NCBI GenBank assembly: GCA_017480345.1
Contig: JAFVAU010000016.1
Location: forward strand, 102,116 to 166,115
From: Bacteroidales bacterium
GTDB lineage: Bacteria; Bacteroidota; Bacteroidia; Bacteroidales; UBA932
Direction: 5' to 3'
DNA length: 64,000 nt
Under the pieces are notes generated by a model. The model was not told the origin of the DNA. It did no database searches and saw nothing but the letters and a program-made list of their open reading frames with translations. Position numbers and translations under genes: made by a program. Below, piece by piece: positions 9,524 to 16,781 of the stretch (its first letter is position 1; each line of letters begins with the position of its first letter).

Positions 9524-9569
9524 CAAATGTAAAAAAAATTTGCGATTTGTGCAAACGTTTGTATCTTTG
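9524..9569. promoter_or_regulatory. Divergent GH43/lacI promoters sharing one LacI-type operator
   Basis: Plus strand: -33 TTTG at 9539-9542, a 19-base spacer and -7 TATCTTTG at 9562-9569, leading to lacI. Minus strand: -33 TTTG at 9555-9552, a 20-base spacer and -7 TACATTTG at 9531-9524, leading to GH43. The palindrome CAAACGTTTG (9552-9561) sits between -33 and -7 of lacI and covers the -33 of GH43, so one bound repressor would shut both. The GH43 -7 ends only five bases before its ATG, predicting a nearly leaderless transcript. Confidence 0.75.
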
Positions 9570-9593
9570 CAGAGAAAACGACCACATTGAGCA

Positions 9594-10586
9594 ATGACCA
9601 CCATTCGAGACATAGCACGGGCGCTGGGTATTACCCCCTCCACCGTTTCCCGTGCCCTTTCAGGCAATCCCCGCGTGAAGGAAGAAACCCGCCGGGCCGT
9701 AGAAAAAACCGCCCGTGAGATGGGCTACGAAAGGAATGTTGTTGCGGCCAATCTCCGGAAAGGGCGCTCCATGATTGTGGGCATCGTGATTCCCCGGATT
9801 CACCGCGAATTCTTCTCCAACTGCATCGGCGGCGCAGAGAGCATCCTGAACCAGGCCGGTTATAGTGTGCTCATCTGCCAGACCCTGGAAAGCGTTGAGG
9901 CCGAAATCCAGGCGCTCAAAACCCTCAAGAACTACCGCGTGGCGGGCGTGTTGCTCTCGCACGCCATCAACGCCCCCAACGGGGACCATGTCAAGGAAAT
10001 CCTGGGCAACACGCCCCTTATCCAGTTCGACCGCGTATTTCCGGACCTTCCCGGGGCCAAGATTGTGGGAGCCAACTGCGACGGGGCCTACAAGGCCACC
10101 CGCCACCTGATTGAGGCCGGCTACCGGAAAATCGGCACCCTGGCCGGTTACATGACCTCCCAGGCCTATGTGGAACGCCTGGCCGGTTATCGCATGGCCC
10201 TGGAAGACGCCGGCCTCCCCTTCGACGAAAAACTGGTCTATTACAACACCATTGTCCGGGAAACCGGTTACGAAGCCGGTCTCAAAGCCATCAAGGCCGG
10301 CTGTGACGCCCTGTACAGCGCCGGTGCCTTCTCGGCCCTCGGCGCCATTGACGCCCTCAAGGAGAAAGGCATCCGCGCTCCGGAGGATTTCGGCATCGTG
10401 GGCACCGCCAACGAAGGTTTCACCGCCCTGATGACTCCCTCCCTGAGCACCCTGAACCAGCATCCTTTCGAAATGGGAGAAGCAGCCGCACACGCCTTCC
10501 TCGAAGGCAGGCTGGACACCCAGGTAATTCCTATGGAACTTATTGAAAGACAATCATCAAACAAAAATAACACATGGCAAAAGTAG
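9594..10586 (+). CDS. LacI-family transcriptional regulator of pectin/uronate genes
   Basis: DNA-binding repressor of 330 residues. The N-terminal helix-turn-helix and hinge are clear: TTIRDIARALGITPSTVSRA, then GYERNVVAANLRKGRS. The rest is a periplasmic-binding-protein-like sensor domain (MIVGIVIPRIHREFFSN, GVLLSHAINAP, ALGAIDALKEKGIRAPEDFG, STLNQHPFEMGEAAA). It is divergent from GH43 and overlaps the KDG kinase start by 13 bases, so it is co-expressed with the genes that consume ketodeoxygluconate. The palindromes at 9552-9561, 7798-7807 and 7672-7685 have the central CG symmetry usual for LacI proteins and are its likely operators, including its own promoter. The effector is unknown; a pectin breakdown intermediate such as KDG or galacturonate is the obvious candidate. 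Confidence 0.92.
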   Translation: MTTIRDIARALGITPSTVSRALSGNPRVKEETRRAVEKTAREMGYERNVVAANLRKGRSMIVGIVIPRIHREFFSNCIGGAESILNQAGYSVLICQTLESVEAEIQALKTLKNYRVAGVLLSHAINAPNGDHVKEILGNTPLIQFDRVFPDLPGAKIVGANCDGAYKATRHLIEAGYRKIGTLAGYMTSQAYVERLAGYRMALEDAGLPFDEKLVYYNTIVRETGYEAGLKAIKAGCDALYSAGAFSALGAIDALKEKGIRAPEDFGIVGTANEGFTALMTPSLSTLNQHPFEMGEAAAHAFLEGRLDTQVIPMELIERQSSNKNNTWQK

Positions 10587-11611
10587 TTACCTTCGGCGAA
10601 GTGATGCTTCGCCTGTCCACCCCCGGCTATCTGCGTTTTTCGCAAGCCCATCAGTTCGACGCCACCTTTGGAGGCGGAGAAGCCAACGTGGCCGTTTCCC
10701 TGGCCAACTACGGCGTAGACGCCCACTTCGTAACCCGTCTGCCCCAGAATGACATTGCGCAGATGTGCACCGCCGAGCTCAAGGGCTTCGGCGTAAACAC
10801 GGATTCCATCGTCTATGGCGGAGACCGCGTGGGCATTTACTACCTGGAAACCGGCGCCGTGGCCCGCGGCTCCAAAGTAGTTTACGACCGCGCCCACTCC
10901 GCCATCTCCGAAATCAAGCCCGGCATGGTGGACTGGCACAAAGTCCTTCAGGAGGCCGATTGGTTCCACTGGACCGGCATCACCCCCGCCCTGAGCCAGG
11001 GTGCCGCCGATGCCTGCCTGGAAGCCATCAAAGTAGCCAATGAAATGGGTGTAAAGGTTTCCTGCGACCTCAACTATCGCAAGAAACTCTGGAAATACGG
11101 CAAGAGCGCCTCGGAGGTGATGCCCGCCCTGGTGGAAGGCTGCGACCTCATCCTGGGCAACGAGGAAGACGCGGAGAAGGAATTCGGCATCAAGCCCGAA
11201 GGCTTCGACGCAGAGAAGACCGGCGGAGAGATTGACCAGAGCATTTTCGTGAGCGTGGCCCGCCAGCTCATGGAGAAGTTCCCCCGCTGCAAGAAGGTGG
11301 CTATCACCCTCCGCGGCTCCATCAACGCCAACCACAACACCTGGGGCGGCGTCCTGTACGACGGAAAAACCCTCTGGCAGTCCAGGCGTTACGACATCAC
11401 CCACATCGTGGACCGCGTGGGCGGCGGAGACTCCTTCATGGGCGGTCTGCTGTACGGCCTGCTCGCCTACGAGACAGACCAGGAAGCCATCGAATTCGCC
11501 GCTGCCGCTTCCTGCCTCAAGCACACCATCATCGGTGACTACAACCGCGTTACCGTCTCCGAAGTGGAAGGTCTCATCAACGGCGGCGGTTCCGGCCGTG
11601 TTAGCAGATAG
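10574..11611 (+). CDS. kdgK: 2-dehydro-3-deoxygluconokinase (PfkB family)
   Basis: Phosphorylates 2-keto-3-deoxygluconate to KDPG in the cytoplasm. The 345-residue ribokinase-fold protein starts KVVTFGEVMLRLSTPGYLRF and has the early substrate loop FGGGEANVAVSLANYG. The PfkB C-terminal signature is DRVGGGDSFMGGLLYG, in which the Asp is the catalytic base. A KDG kinase rather than fructokinase is supported by the aldolase gene 63 bases downstream and by the pectin-degrading neighbours. Its ATG lies inside the end of lacI. Two hairpins follow its stop codon before eda. Confidence 0.9.
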   Translation: MAKVVTFGEVMLRLSTPGYLRFSQAHQFDATFGGGEANVAVSLANYGVDAHFVTRLPQNDIAQMCTAELKGFGVNTDSIVYGGDRVGIYYLETGAVARGSKVVYDRAHSAISEIKPGMVDWHKVLQEADWFHWTGITPALSQGAADACLEAIKVANEMGVKVSCDLNYRKKLWKYGKSASEVMPALVEGCDLILGNEEDAEKEFGIKPEGFDAEKTGGEIDQSIFVSVARQLMEKFPRCKKVAITLRGSINANHNTWGGVLYDGKTLWQSRRYDITHIVDRVGGGDSFMGGLLYGLLAYETDQEAIEFAAAASCLKHTIIGDYNRVTVSEVEGLINGGGSGRVSR

Positions 11612-11656
11612 CCGATCAGGTCGGCTATGACGTCATGCCCGGCTCCGACCGGGCAT
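11609..11656 (+). other. Tandem hairpins between kdgK and eda
   Basis: Two perfect stem-loops stand in a row. The first has a 7-base stem TAGCCGA/TCGGCTA with a 5-base loop (11609-11627) and includes the kdgK stop codon. The second has an 8-base stem ATGCCCGG/CCGGGCAT with a 6-base loop (11635-11656). No T-run follows either one, so they look less like terminators than like mRNA-stabilising or processing structures within an operon. Confidence 0.6.
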
Positions 11657-11674
11657 CTAAAGCGAAGATAGATT

Positions 11675-12337
11675 ATGGCAAAATTCAATAAAATCGATAC
11701 CATCAGTATCATCAAGAATACGGGCATAGTACCGGTATTCTACAACAAAGACGCAGAGATTACAAAGAAAGTGGTGAAAGCCTGCTATGACGGCGGCATC
11801 CGCGCCTTCGAGTTCACCAACCGCGGAGACGGCGCCAACGAAGTGTTCAAGGAAGTGATGGCCTTCGTGCGCAAGGAATGCCCTCAGATGGCCCTGGGGG
11901 CCGGCACCATTCTGGATGCCCCCACCGCCGTTCTCTACATGCAGATGGGGGCCGATTTCCTGGTTTCCCCCTGCATGGCCGAAGACGTAGTGAAACTGGC
12001 CAACCGCCGCGGCGTGCCCTACAGCCCCGGCTGCGGCACCGTCACGGAAATCGTGAAAGCCATGGAACTGGGCTGCGACCTGGTGAAGGTATTCCCCGCC
12101 GGAAACGTGGGCGGTCCCTCCTTCGTGAAGAACATCCTGGGTCCCCTGCCCTGGGCCATGGTCATGTGTACTGGCGCCGTGGAACCCACCGAGGAGAACC
12201 TTACGGCTTGGGCCAAGAGCGGCGTCACCGCCGTGGGCATGGGCTCCAAGCTCTTCCCCAAGGACACAGTGGCCGCCGGCAAATGGGAGGAAATCTCCTC
12301 CCTCTGCCGTCAGTGCCTCCAGTGGTTCAAAAAGTAA
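11675..12337 (+). CDS. eda: KDPG aldolase (2-dehydro-3-deoxyphosphogluconate/4-hydroxy-2-oxoglutarate aldolase)
   Basis: Cleaves KDPG to pyruvate and glyceraldehyde 3-phosphate, the last step of galacturonate and glucuronate catabolism. The 220-residue class I aldolase shows GIVPVFYNKD, the catalytic Glu region AFEFTNRGDGA, ALGAGTILDAPTA, FLVSPCMAEDVV, and the Schiff-base lysine in CDLVKVFPAGNVGG. It is the third gene of the lacI-kdgK-eda unit. Its TAA at 12335-12337 directly abuts the convergent GH3 stop codon, leaving no spacer. Confidence 0.94.
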   Translation: MAKFNKIDTISIIKNTGIVPVFYNKDAEITKKVVKACYDGGIRAFEFTNRGDGANEVFKEVMAFVRKECPQMALGAGTILDAPTAVLYMQMGADFLVSPCMAEDVVKLANRRGVPYSPGCGTVTEIVKAMELGCDLVKVFPAGNVGGPSFVKNILGPLPWAMVMCTGAVEPTEENLTAWAKSGVTAVGMGSKLFPKDTVAAGKWEEISSLCRQCLQWFKK

Positions 12338-14419
12338 TCAGTACTTGTAAGAAACCTTCTTGAGAGAATGGGAGCTCCCGCCATAAAGGAGTTCCCATTC
12401 TCCTTTCATGGGAACCATGTCCTGCCGGGCCTCGTCCCAGCTCAGGAAAGTCTCCTCCGTAAGCGGGAGTGCCACCTCGGCCGTCTGCCCGGCAGGAATG
12501 AGCACGCGCCGGAAACCGCGCAGGCTCTTCAGCGGCCCTTCCGTATCATCGGCCTTGCGGACATAGAGCTGGACCACCTCGGCAGCGTCACGCGAACCGA
12601 TATTGGTGACGGGAACCACCAGCTTGCCGTCCTTGACGGAGGCCTCGCCGTAGGCAAATTCCGTATAAGACAGGCCGAAGCCGAAGGGGAAGAGCGGCTC
12701 GCCCTCGAAGTAGCGGTAGGTGCGGCCCTTCATGTCGTAATTCTCGAAATCCGGCAGCTGGTCCACGTTCTTGTAGAAGGTCAGGGGCAGTTTGCCGGAA
12801 GGAACTACGTCTCCGTAAAGGATATCGGAGAGCACGGCGCCACCTTCCTCACCGGGATACCAGGCCTGGAGGATGGCCTCGCAGCTCTCCGTTTCCGGAA
12901 CCAGGCCCATGGCGCTTCCGGAGAAGTTCACCAGAATCAGCTTCTTGCCCGCGTCGTGCAGGGCTTTCAGCAATTCCCGCTGCACCTGCGGCAGTTCTAT
13001 GCTGGTGCGGTCTCCGCCCCGGAAGCCGGGAGCATCCACATCCATTTCCTCGCCTTCATACAGCGGGGAAATACCGCCCGCAAATACCACCACGTCAATG
13101 TCTTTCAGCTGTTTCAGAAGCTGGGCGGCATCCTCTTTCTCCCCTACGATGCCGCAGCCCCTGAGCACCTTCAGCTCCGGGATGCGGGCCTTCAGGCCGT
13201 CGGCCAGGGTGGTGGTGAATTCCGGGATGGGGTTGTAGTTGCCCCACATCATTTCCTTGTCGTCGGCATTGGGGCCCATCAGGGCTATGCGGGTATCGGC
13301 CTTGAGGGGCAGGATGCCGCCCTTGTTCTGCAGGAGCACCACCGTTTCCTCCGCCATTTTGCGGGAAAGGGACCGATGGGCCTCGCCCTCCACGATATCA
13401 TCACTCAGATGGTCCCAGGGGGCGGTATTGTGCGTGAGTTCGCCCAGGCGGATACGCTCGGAAAAGAGCCGGACCAGGGAGCGGTCCACATCGGCCTCGT
13501 CCAAAAGGCCCTGGCCGATGGCTTCGGGAATGAAGCGGTAGCTGTCACCGCAGTTGAGGTCCGTGCCGGCGCGGATGGCTGTGGCGGCGGCGTGGGGGCC
13601 GTCCTCGCTGTAACCGTGGCAGCCGGGCTCGAAGAAATTGGAGATGGCGCCGCAGTCGGACACAATCAGGCCCTTGTAGCCCCACTCTCCGCGCAGGATG
13701 GTGTTAATCAGATAGTCGCTGGCACCGCAGGGAACACCCCGGAAGGCGTTGTAGGCTATCATGACCTCCTTTACATCGGCCTTGGTAACCAGGTCTTTGA
13801 AGGCGGGGAGATAGGTTTCCCTGAGGTCCCGTTCACTCACTACGGCATTGTAGCTGTGGCGGTTCCACTCCGGACCGGAATGCACCGCAAAATGCTTGGC
13901 ACAGGCGTGGGCCTTGAGCACCGGGGCGTCGGAGGGCCCCTGCAGGCCGCGCACCACGGCCATGCCCAGCTGTCCCGTCAGGTAAGGGTCTTCCCCGTAG
14001 GTTTCCATGCCACGGCCCCAGCGGGGGTCACGGAAAACATTGATATTGGGCGTCCAGAAACTCAAACCCTGATACTGCCCCACATGACCGGAGGCTATGG
14101 CCTGGCGGTTTTTCACGCGGGCCTCGTCACTTACGACCGTAAACACCTCATACACAAGCGGCTCGTCAAAAGATGCCGCCATGCCGATGGGCATGGGAAA
14201 AACCGTGGCCTTCCCGCTGCGGGCCACCCCGTGAAGGGCCTCGTTCCACCAGTTGTAGTCCGGAATTCCCAGCCTCTCTATGCCCGCCGTAGAGGACATC
14301 ATCTGGCCGGTCTTCTCTTCAATGGTCATTTGGGCAATGAGTTCACGGGCCTGTTTCTCAGGCGTCTCGGTGCATGCCACGCAAAGGGCAGCCGCACACA
14401 GCAAAAGGGTTTTACGCAT
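12338..14419 (-). CDS. GH3 beta-glycosidase lipoprotein (beta-glucosidase/beta-xylosidase type)
   Basis: Exo-acting beta-glycosidase, probably for side chains of plant glycans. The start at 14419 gives a lipoprotein signal (LCAAALCVACTET) and 693 residues; the longer frame from 14680 only reads through the preceding gene. The GH3 N-terminal domain contains LGIPDYNWWNEALHGVAR, WGRGMETYGEDPYLTGQ, KHFAVHSGPE and the nucleophile motif GLIVSDCGAI. The C-terminal domain has IALMGPNADD and FPFGFGLSYTEFAYG, then a fibronectin III-like domain. It follows the DUF3089 gene by five bases. A near-perfect 15-base inverted repeat (12364-12378 and 12388-12402) in its last codons may act as a terminator for converging transcripts. 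The natural substrate is not decided by the sequence. Confidence 0.9.
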   Translation of the reverse strand: MRKTLLLCAAALCVACTETPEKQARELIAQMTIEEKTGQMMSSTAGIERLGIPDYNWWNEALHGVARSGKATVFPMPIGMAASFDEPLVYEVFTVVSDEARVKNRQAIASGHVGQYQGLSFWTPNINVFRDPRWGRGMETYGEDPYLTGQLGMAVVRGLQGPSDAPVLKAHACAKHFAVHSGPEWNRHSYNAVVSERDLRETYLPAFKDLVTKADVKEVMIAYNAFRGVPCGASDYLINTILRGEWGYKGLIVSDCGAISNFFEPGCHGYSEDGPHAAATAIRAGTDLNCGDSYRFIPEAIGQGLLDEADVDRSLVRLFSERIRLGELTHNTAPWDHLSDDIVEGEAHRSLSRKMAEETVVLLQNKGGILPLKADTRIALMGPNADDKEMMWGNYNPIPEFTTTLADGLKARIPELKVLRGCGIVGEKEDAAQLLKQLKDIDVVVFAGGISPLYEGEEMDVDAPGFRGGDRTSIELPQVQRELLKALHDAGKKLILVNFSGSAMGLVPETESCEAILQAWYPGEEGGAVLSDILYGDVVPSGKLPLTFYKNVDQLPDFENYDMKGRTYRYFEGEPLFPFGFGLSYTEFAYGEASVKDGKLVVPVTNIGSRDAAEVVQLYVRKADDTEGPLKSLRGFRRVLIPAGQTAEVALPLTEETFLSWDEARQDMVPMKGEWELLYGGSSHSLKKVSYKY

Positions 14420-14424
14420 AAGGC

Positions 14425-15396
14425 TTATCGGTTTTGGTGTTTCTCCCTCCACTTGCGGATACGGAGGTTTATGTTTTCCTTGAGGCAGTCCTGATACAGC
14501 CAGGGCTCGCAGCCGTGGATGTCTCCGGTATTCAGGAGACCCTTCAGGATGGGCTTGTACTCGGAGCCGCTGTACCCCGTCACCACCAGGACATGGTGCT
14601 CGGGATTCACCGTGACGGTAATGGTATCTTTGAGGGTGGCCGGCACGGCGTCCGTACGCCAGTTCACCGGATTGATGCACATCACATTGGGCACGGCCAC
14701 ATGGGGCTTGATATACTTGACGTCCTTCACCGTGTTGTAGCAGATGGTAACGCCGGTGTCTTCCGCGCCCCGGGCCGGCCGGATATGCCGGGTGGCCGCC
14801 GTATCGGCCGGTGTCACCTTGTAACCCAGCACATAAGCGGCGGCCAGCTGTTCATAATCCTCGTCGGACATGTATTTGAGCAGTTCCACCACCGCCTTCC
14901 CGCCCTGGCTGAAACCAGCCAGCACAAAGGGTCTGCTGCGGTCACGGGACGCCTGGAAGGCATCGAAGGCCCTTTTCACATCCAGCATGGCCAGATGCTC
15001 CCGGAGCTCCACCAAGTCTTCATTCCGCGAGGCGATGGTGGTGCCGGCCAGGAAACGGTAATACGGAGAATAAAAATTGTTGCCGGGAGCCATATAGGCC
15101 GATATGCGCACGTTTTCCCGGTCCATCCGCGCCCGCTGCACAGGGTTGTAGATATCGGCATAAAAGCAGGTGTCTCCCTGGGGCGTTTTCCAGTCGTTGA
15201 TGCAGGTAGAGATGAAATAAAGGATGTCTCCCCCGGTGGAATCCGGGTCTTGCAGCTGAGTAAACCAGCAGTCCGGACTGGTGTAGTCCGGACGCGGGGG
15301 TATATGACCTACCGGAGGCCTGCAGGCCCCGGCCAGCCCCGTGAATACAAGAAGCGACGCATGCGTCTTAATCCAGACTTTGCAGTTCAATGCCAT
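14425..15396 (-). CDS. DUF3089-family alpha/beta-hydrolase, probable lipoprotein
   Basis: Putative serine hydrolase of unknown substrate. The 323-residue product has a hydrophobic leader ending in a lipobox-like GLAGAC. Family features include DILYFISTCINDW, a conserved Asp/Tyr segment (CFYADIYNPVQRARMDRE), YRFLAGTTIASRNEDLVELR and the nucleophile elbow FVLAGFSQGGKAV, followed by HVLVVTGYSGSEYK. These fit Pfam family DUF3089. It overlaps the end of the MgtC-like gene by 29 bases and is five bases from GH3, so the three probably form one transcript. With glycosidases around it, de-esterification of a glycan is a reasonable guess but only that. Confidence 0.72.
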   Translation of the reverse strand: MALNCKVWIKTHASLLVFTGLAGACRPPVGHIPPRPDYTSPDCWFTQLQDPDSTGGDILYFISTCINDWKTPQGDTCFYADIYNPVQRARMDRENVRISAYMAPGNNFYSPYYRFLAGTTIASRNEDLVELREHLAMLDVKRAFDAFQASRDRSRPFVLAGFSQGGKAVVELLKYMSDEDYEQLAAAYVLGYKVTPADTAATRHIRPARGAEDTGVTICYNTVKDVKYIKPHVAVPNVMCINPVNWRTDAVPATLKDTITVTVNPEHHVLVVTGYSGSEYKPILKGLLNTGDIHGCEPWLYQDCLKENINLRIRKWREKHQNR

Positions 15397-15997
15397 GCAA
15401 CTCCCCTATTTGCTTGAGAAGGCCTTCGGGATAGGCTTTCTTCTTCACAAGAAGGCCCAAATCGGCCTTGTAGCCGTCGGCCTCCTTGCTCCAGGAGAAG
15501 TGGCCCACCTGCTTGCCCAAGGCCTGGATGGCGTTTTCCATGTCTTTGCGTTCCTTGGCGCTCAAGACCACGTTCACCTGCTTCTCTCCCAGTTTTACGT
15601 CAAGATGGTGCGCCGCCTCGGCGCAGAGGAGCAGCAGGACGGAGCAAACAGCAGTGAGTTCATACATCGCAGCGCCGGCAGCCATGCCGATGGCACCCGT
15701 CACCCAGATGCCGGCCGCCGTGGTAAGGCCGCTCACGTGCCGGTTTTTCATGATGATGCCGCCGCCCAGGAAACCCAGGCCGCCCACCACGCTGGCCGCC
15801 ACACGCGCTGCATCGAACTTGTCGGCGCCCGTAAAACCATACTGGGAAATAATCATGAACAGGCAGGCTCCCAGGGCCACCAGAAGGTGCGTTCGGATAC
15901 CCGCCACCTTGCCCGGGAGTTCCCGCTCATAGCCGATGACCCCGCCCACAAGCGCCGCCACCAGAATCCGTACTGTAAAATCTAACGCCATACTCAT
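15368..15997 (-). CDS. MgtC/SapB-family inner-membrane protein
   Basis: Small membrane protein of the MgtC family. In other bacteria members relate to magnesium limitation or modulate ATP synthase; the role here is unknown. The N-terminal half has four to five hydrophobic helices with the family signature LVGGVIGYERELPGKVAGIRTHLLVALGA, split here as LVGGVIGYERELPGK and AGIRTHLLVALGA, plus SVVGGLGFLGGGIIM and GLTTAAGIWVTGAIGMAAG. The C-terminal 80 residues form a soluble ACT-like domain. The start is ATG 15997 or 15991; an upstream in-frame TTG at 16006 is less likely. The -7 element TATATTTG at 16011-16004 would place the transcript start almost on the start codon. Confidence 0.85.
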   Translation of the reverse strand: MSMALDFTVRILVAALVGGVIGYERELPGKVAGIRTHLLVALGACLFMIISQYGFTGADKFDAARVAASVVGGLGFLGGGIIMKNRHVSGLTTAAGIWVTGAIGMAAGAAMYELTAVCSVLLLLCAEAAHHLDVKLGEKQVNVVLSAKERKDMENAIQALGKQVGHFSWSKEADGYKADLGLLVKKKAYPEGLLKQIGELHGIELQSLD

Positions 15998-16003
15998 AAT
16001 GTG

Positions 16004-16011
16004 CAAATATA
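16004..16011 (-). promoter_or_regulatory. -7 element of the MgtC-like gene
   Basis: TATATTTG on the minus strand, matching the Bacteroidetes -7 consensus TAnnTTTG. With the usual spacing, transcription would start near 16000, only about 3-9 bases before the candidate ATG codons at 15997 and 15991. Confidence 0.5.
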
Positions 16012-16100
16012 ATGATTTTTCCGAATAATAGTAAGAGTCTGTTTTGAAAGAAGGAGACCAATCGTTCAGATTGACAATACGAAGTCGGAAGCGGGATACA

Positions 16101-16202
16101 CGCCGTTGTAATGTATGTGAATGGTAATCAACATATTGCGCAAATCAACCTACGCTAAAGCGCATAGGTTGATTTGCATAAGTAATTAATAATCAACGAG
16201 TT
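16101..16202. repeat. 102-base hairpin-bearing direct repeat, copy A
   Basis: Aligns without gaps to 19235-19336, about 79 of 102 bases identical. The centre is an inverted repeat: CAAATCAACCTA (16141-16152) pairs with TAGGTTGATTTG (16166-16177). The two copies flank the reverse-transcriptase remnant, FISUMP lipoprotein and small serine recombinase. The remainder of 16007-16185 shows nothing else recognisable. Confidence 0.8.
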
Positions 16203-16634
16203 GGCGCACCACGGCAGTACCCCGTCCCGGCAGCCATTCCGAAAAAGGCCGGCCCCTGTTTTTGTTGCCGAGACCGGCCGATTCATGGTTTCGGCAACAT
16301 TTTACCCTCGTTTTTGTTGCCGAGAGGCGGCACGGTGAATGCAGCCTGTATCGAAGAAGCCCGCTGCGGTAGTAACCGTACTGGAAAGAAAAAGCCAAAG
16401 GGCCGTTTATCCAGCCAAGGCGGAGCTTATAGGCTGGAAAATACGAGGTGATGCCCAAGTATGAATTCTGTGCAGATGCACGACCACGCCCCGGTAGGCC
16501 GAATAAATGGCCACCTTGTCCATGTTCAGTTCCAGGCCCAGTTGCTCCCGCAAAAAATCCCGCACCAGGGGAATCATTTTCCTGAGCCGGGTTTTACTTC
16601 CGGACACCACGGCGGCTATTTCCAACTTGGTCAT
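16186..16634 (-). pseudogene. Reverse transcriptase C-terminal remnant, frameshifted
   Basis: Reading the minus strand from the ATG at 16634 gives 75 residues including SGSKTRLRKMIPLVRDFLRE, QLGLELNMDKVAIYSAYRGV. This resembles the segment after the catalytic YxDD of bacterial reverse transcriptases (..FLRExLxLELHPDKVxI..GVxFLG). After about 16480 the likely continuation lies in another frame (LGITSYFPAYKLRLG), which runs on to a stop at 16186. No catalytic YxDD segment is found upstream, so the gene is 5'-truncated and frameshifted. It lies directly downstream of a gene whose C-terminus resembles a DGR target. Assignment rests on recalled family patterns and is moderate. Confidence 0.5.
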
Positions 16635-16738
16635 ACGGCGAAAAAAATGCGGTCGGCCTTTGCATAGCTTGGGCTGGCCGCACGGGCACAGCTCGATTCT
16701 TTCATTCTTTTATGACCTCCCGACAAAGCGGTAGGTCA

Positions 16739-16770
16739 ATGCTTGCCCCGGCAGAGCCATGGGCAAGCAT
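16739..16770. terminator. Hairpin after the FISUMP lipoprotein gene
   Basis: Perfect 10-base stem ATGCTTGCCC/GGGCAAGCAT with a 12-base loop, starting 11 bases past the FISUMP gene stop on the minus strand. No T-run follows. It may be a terminator or RNA-stabilising hairpin; in DGRs a hairpin often follows the variable repeat. Confidence 0.5.
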
Positions 16771-16781
16771 AACAAGGAATG

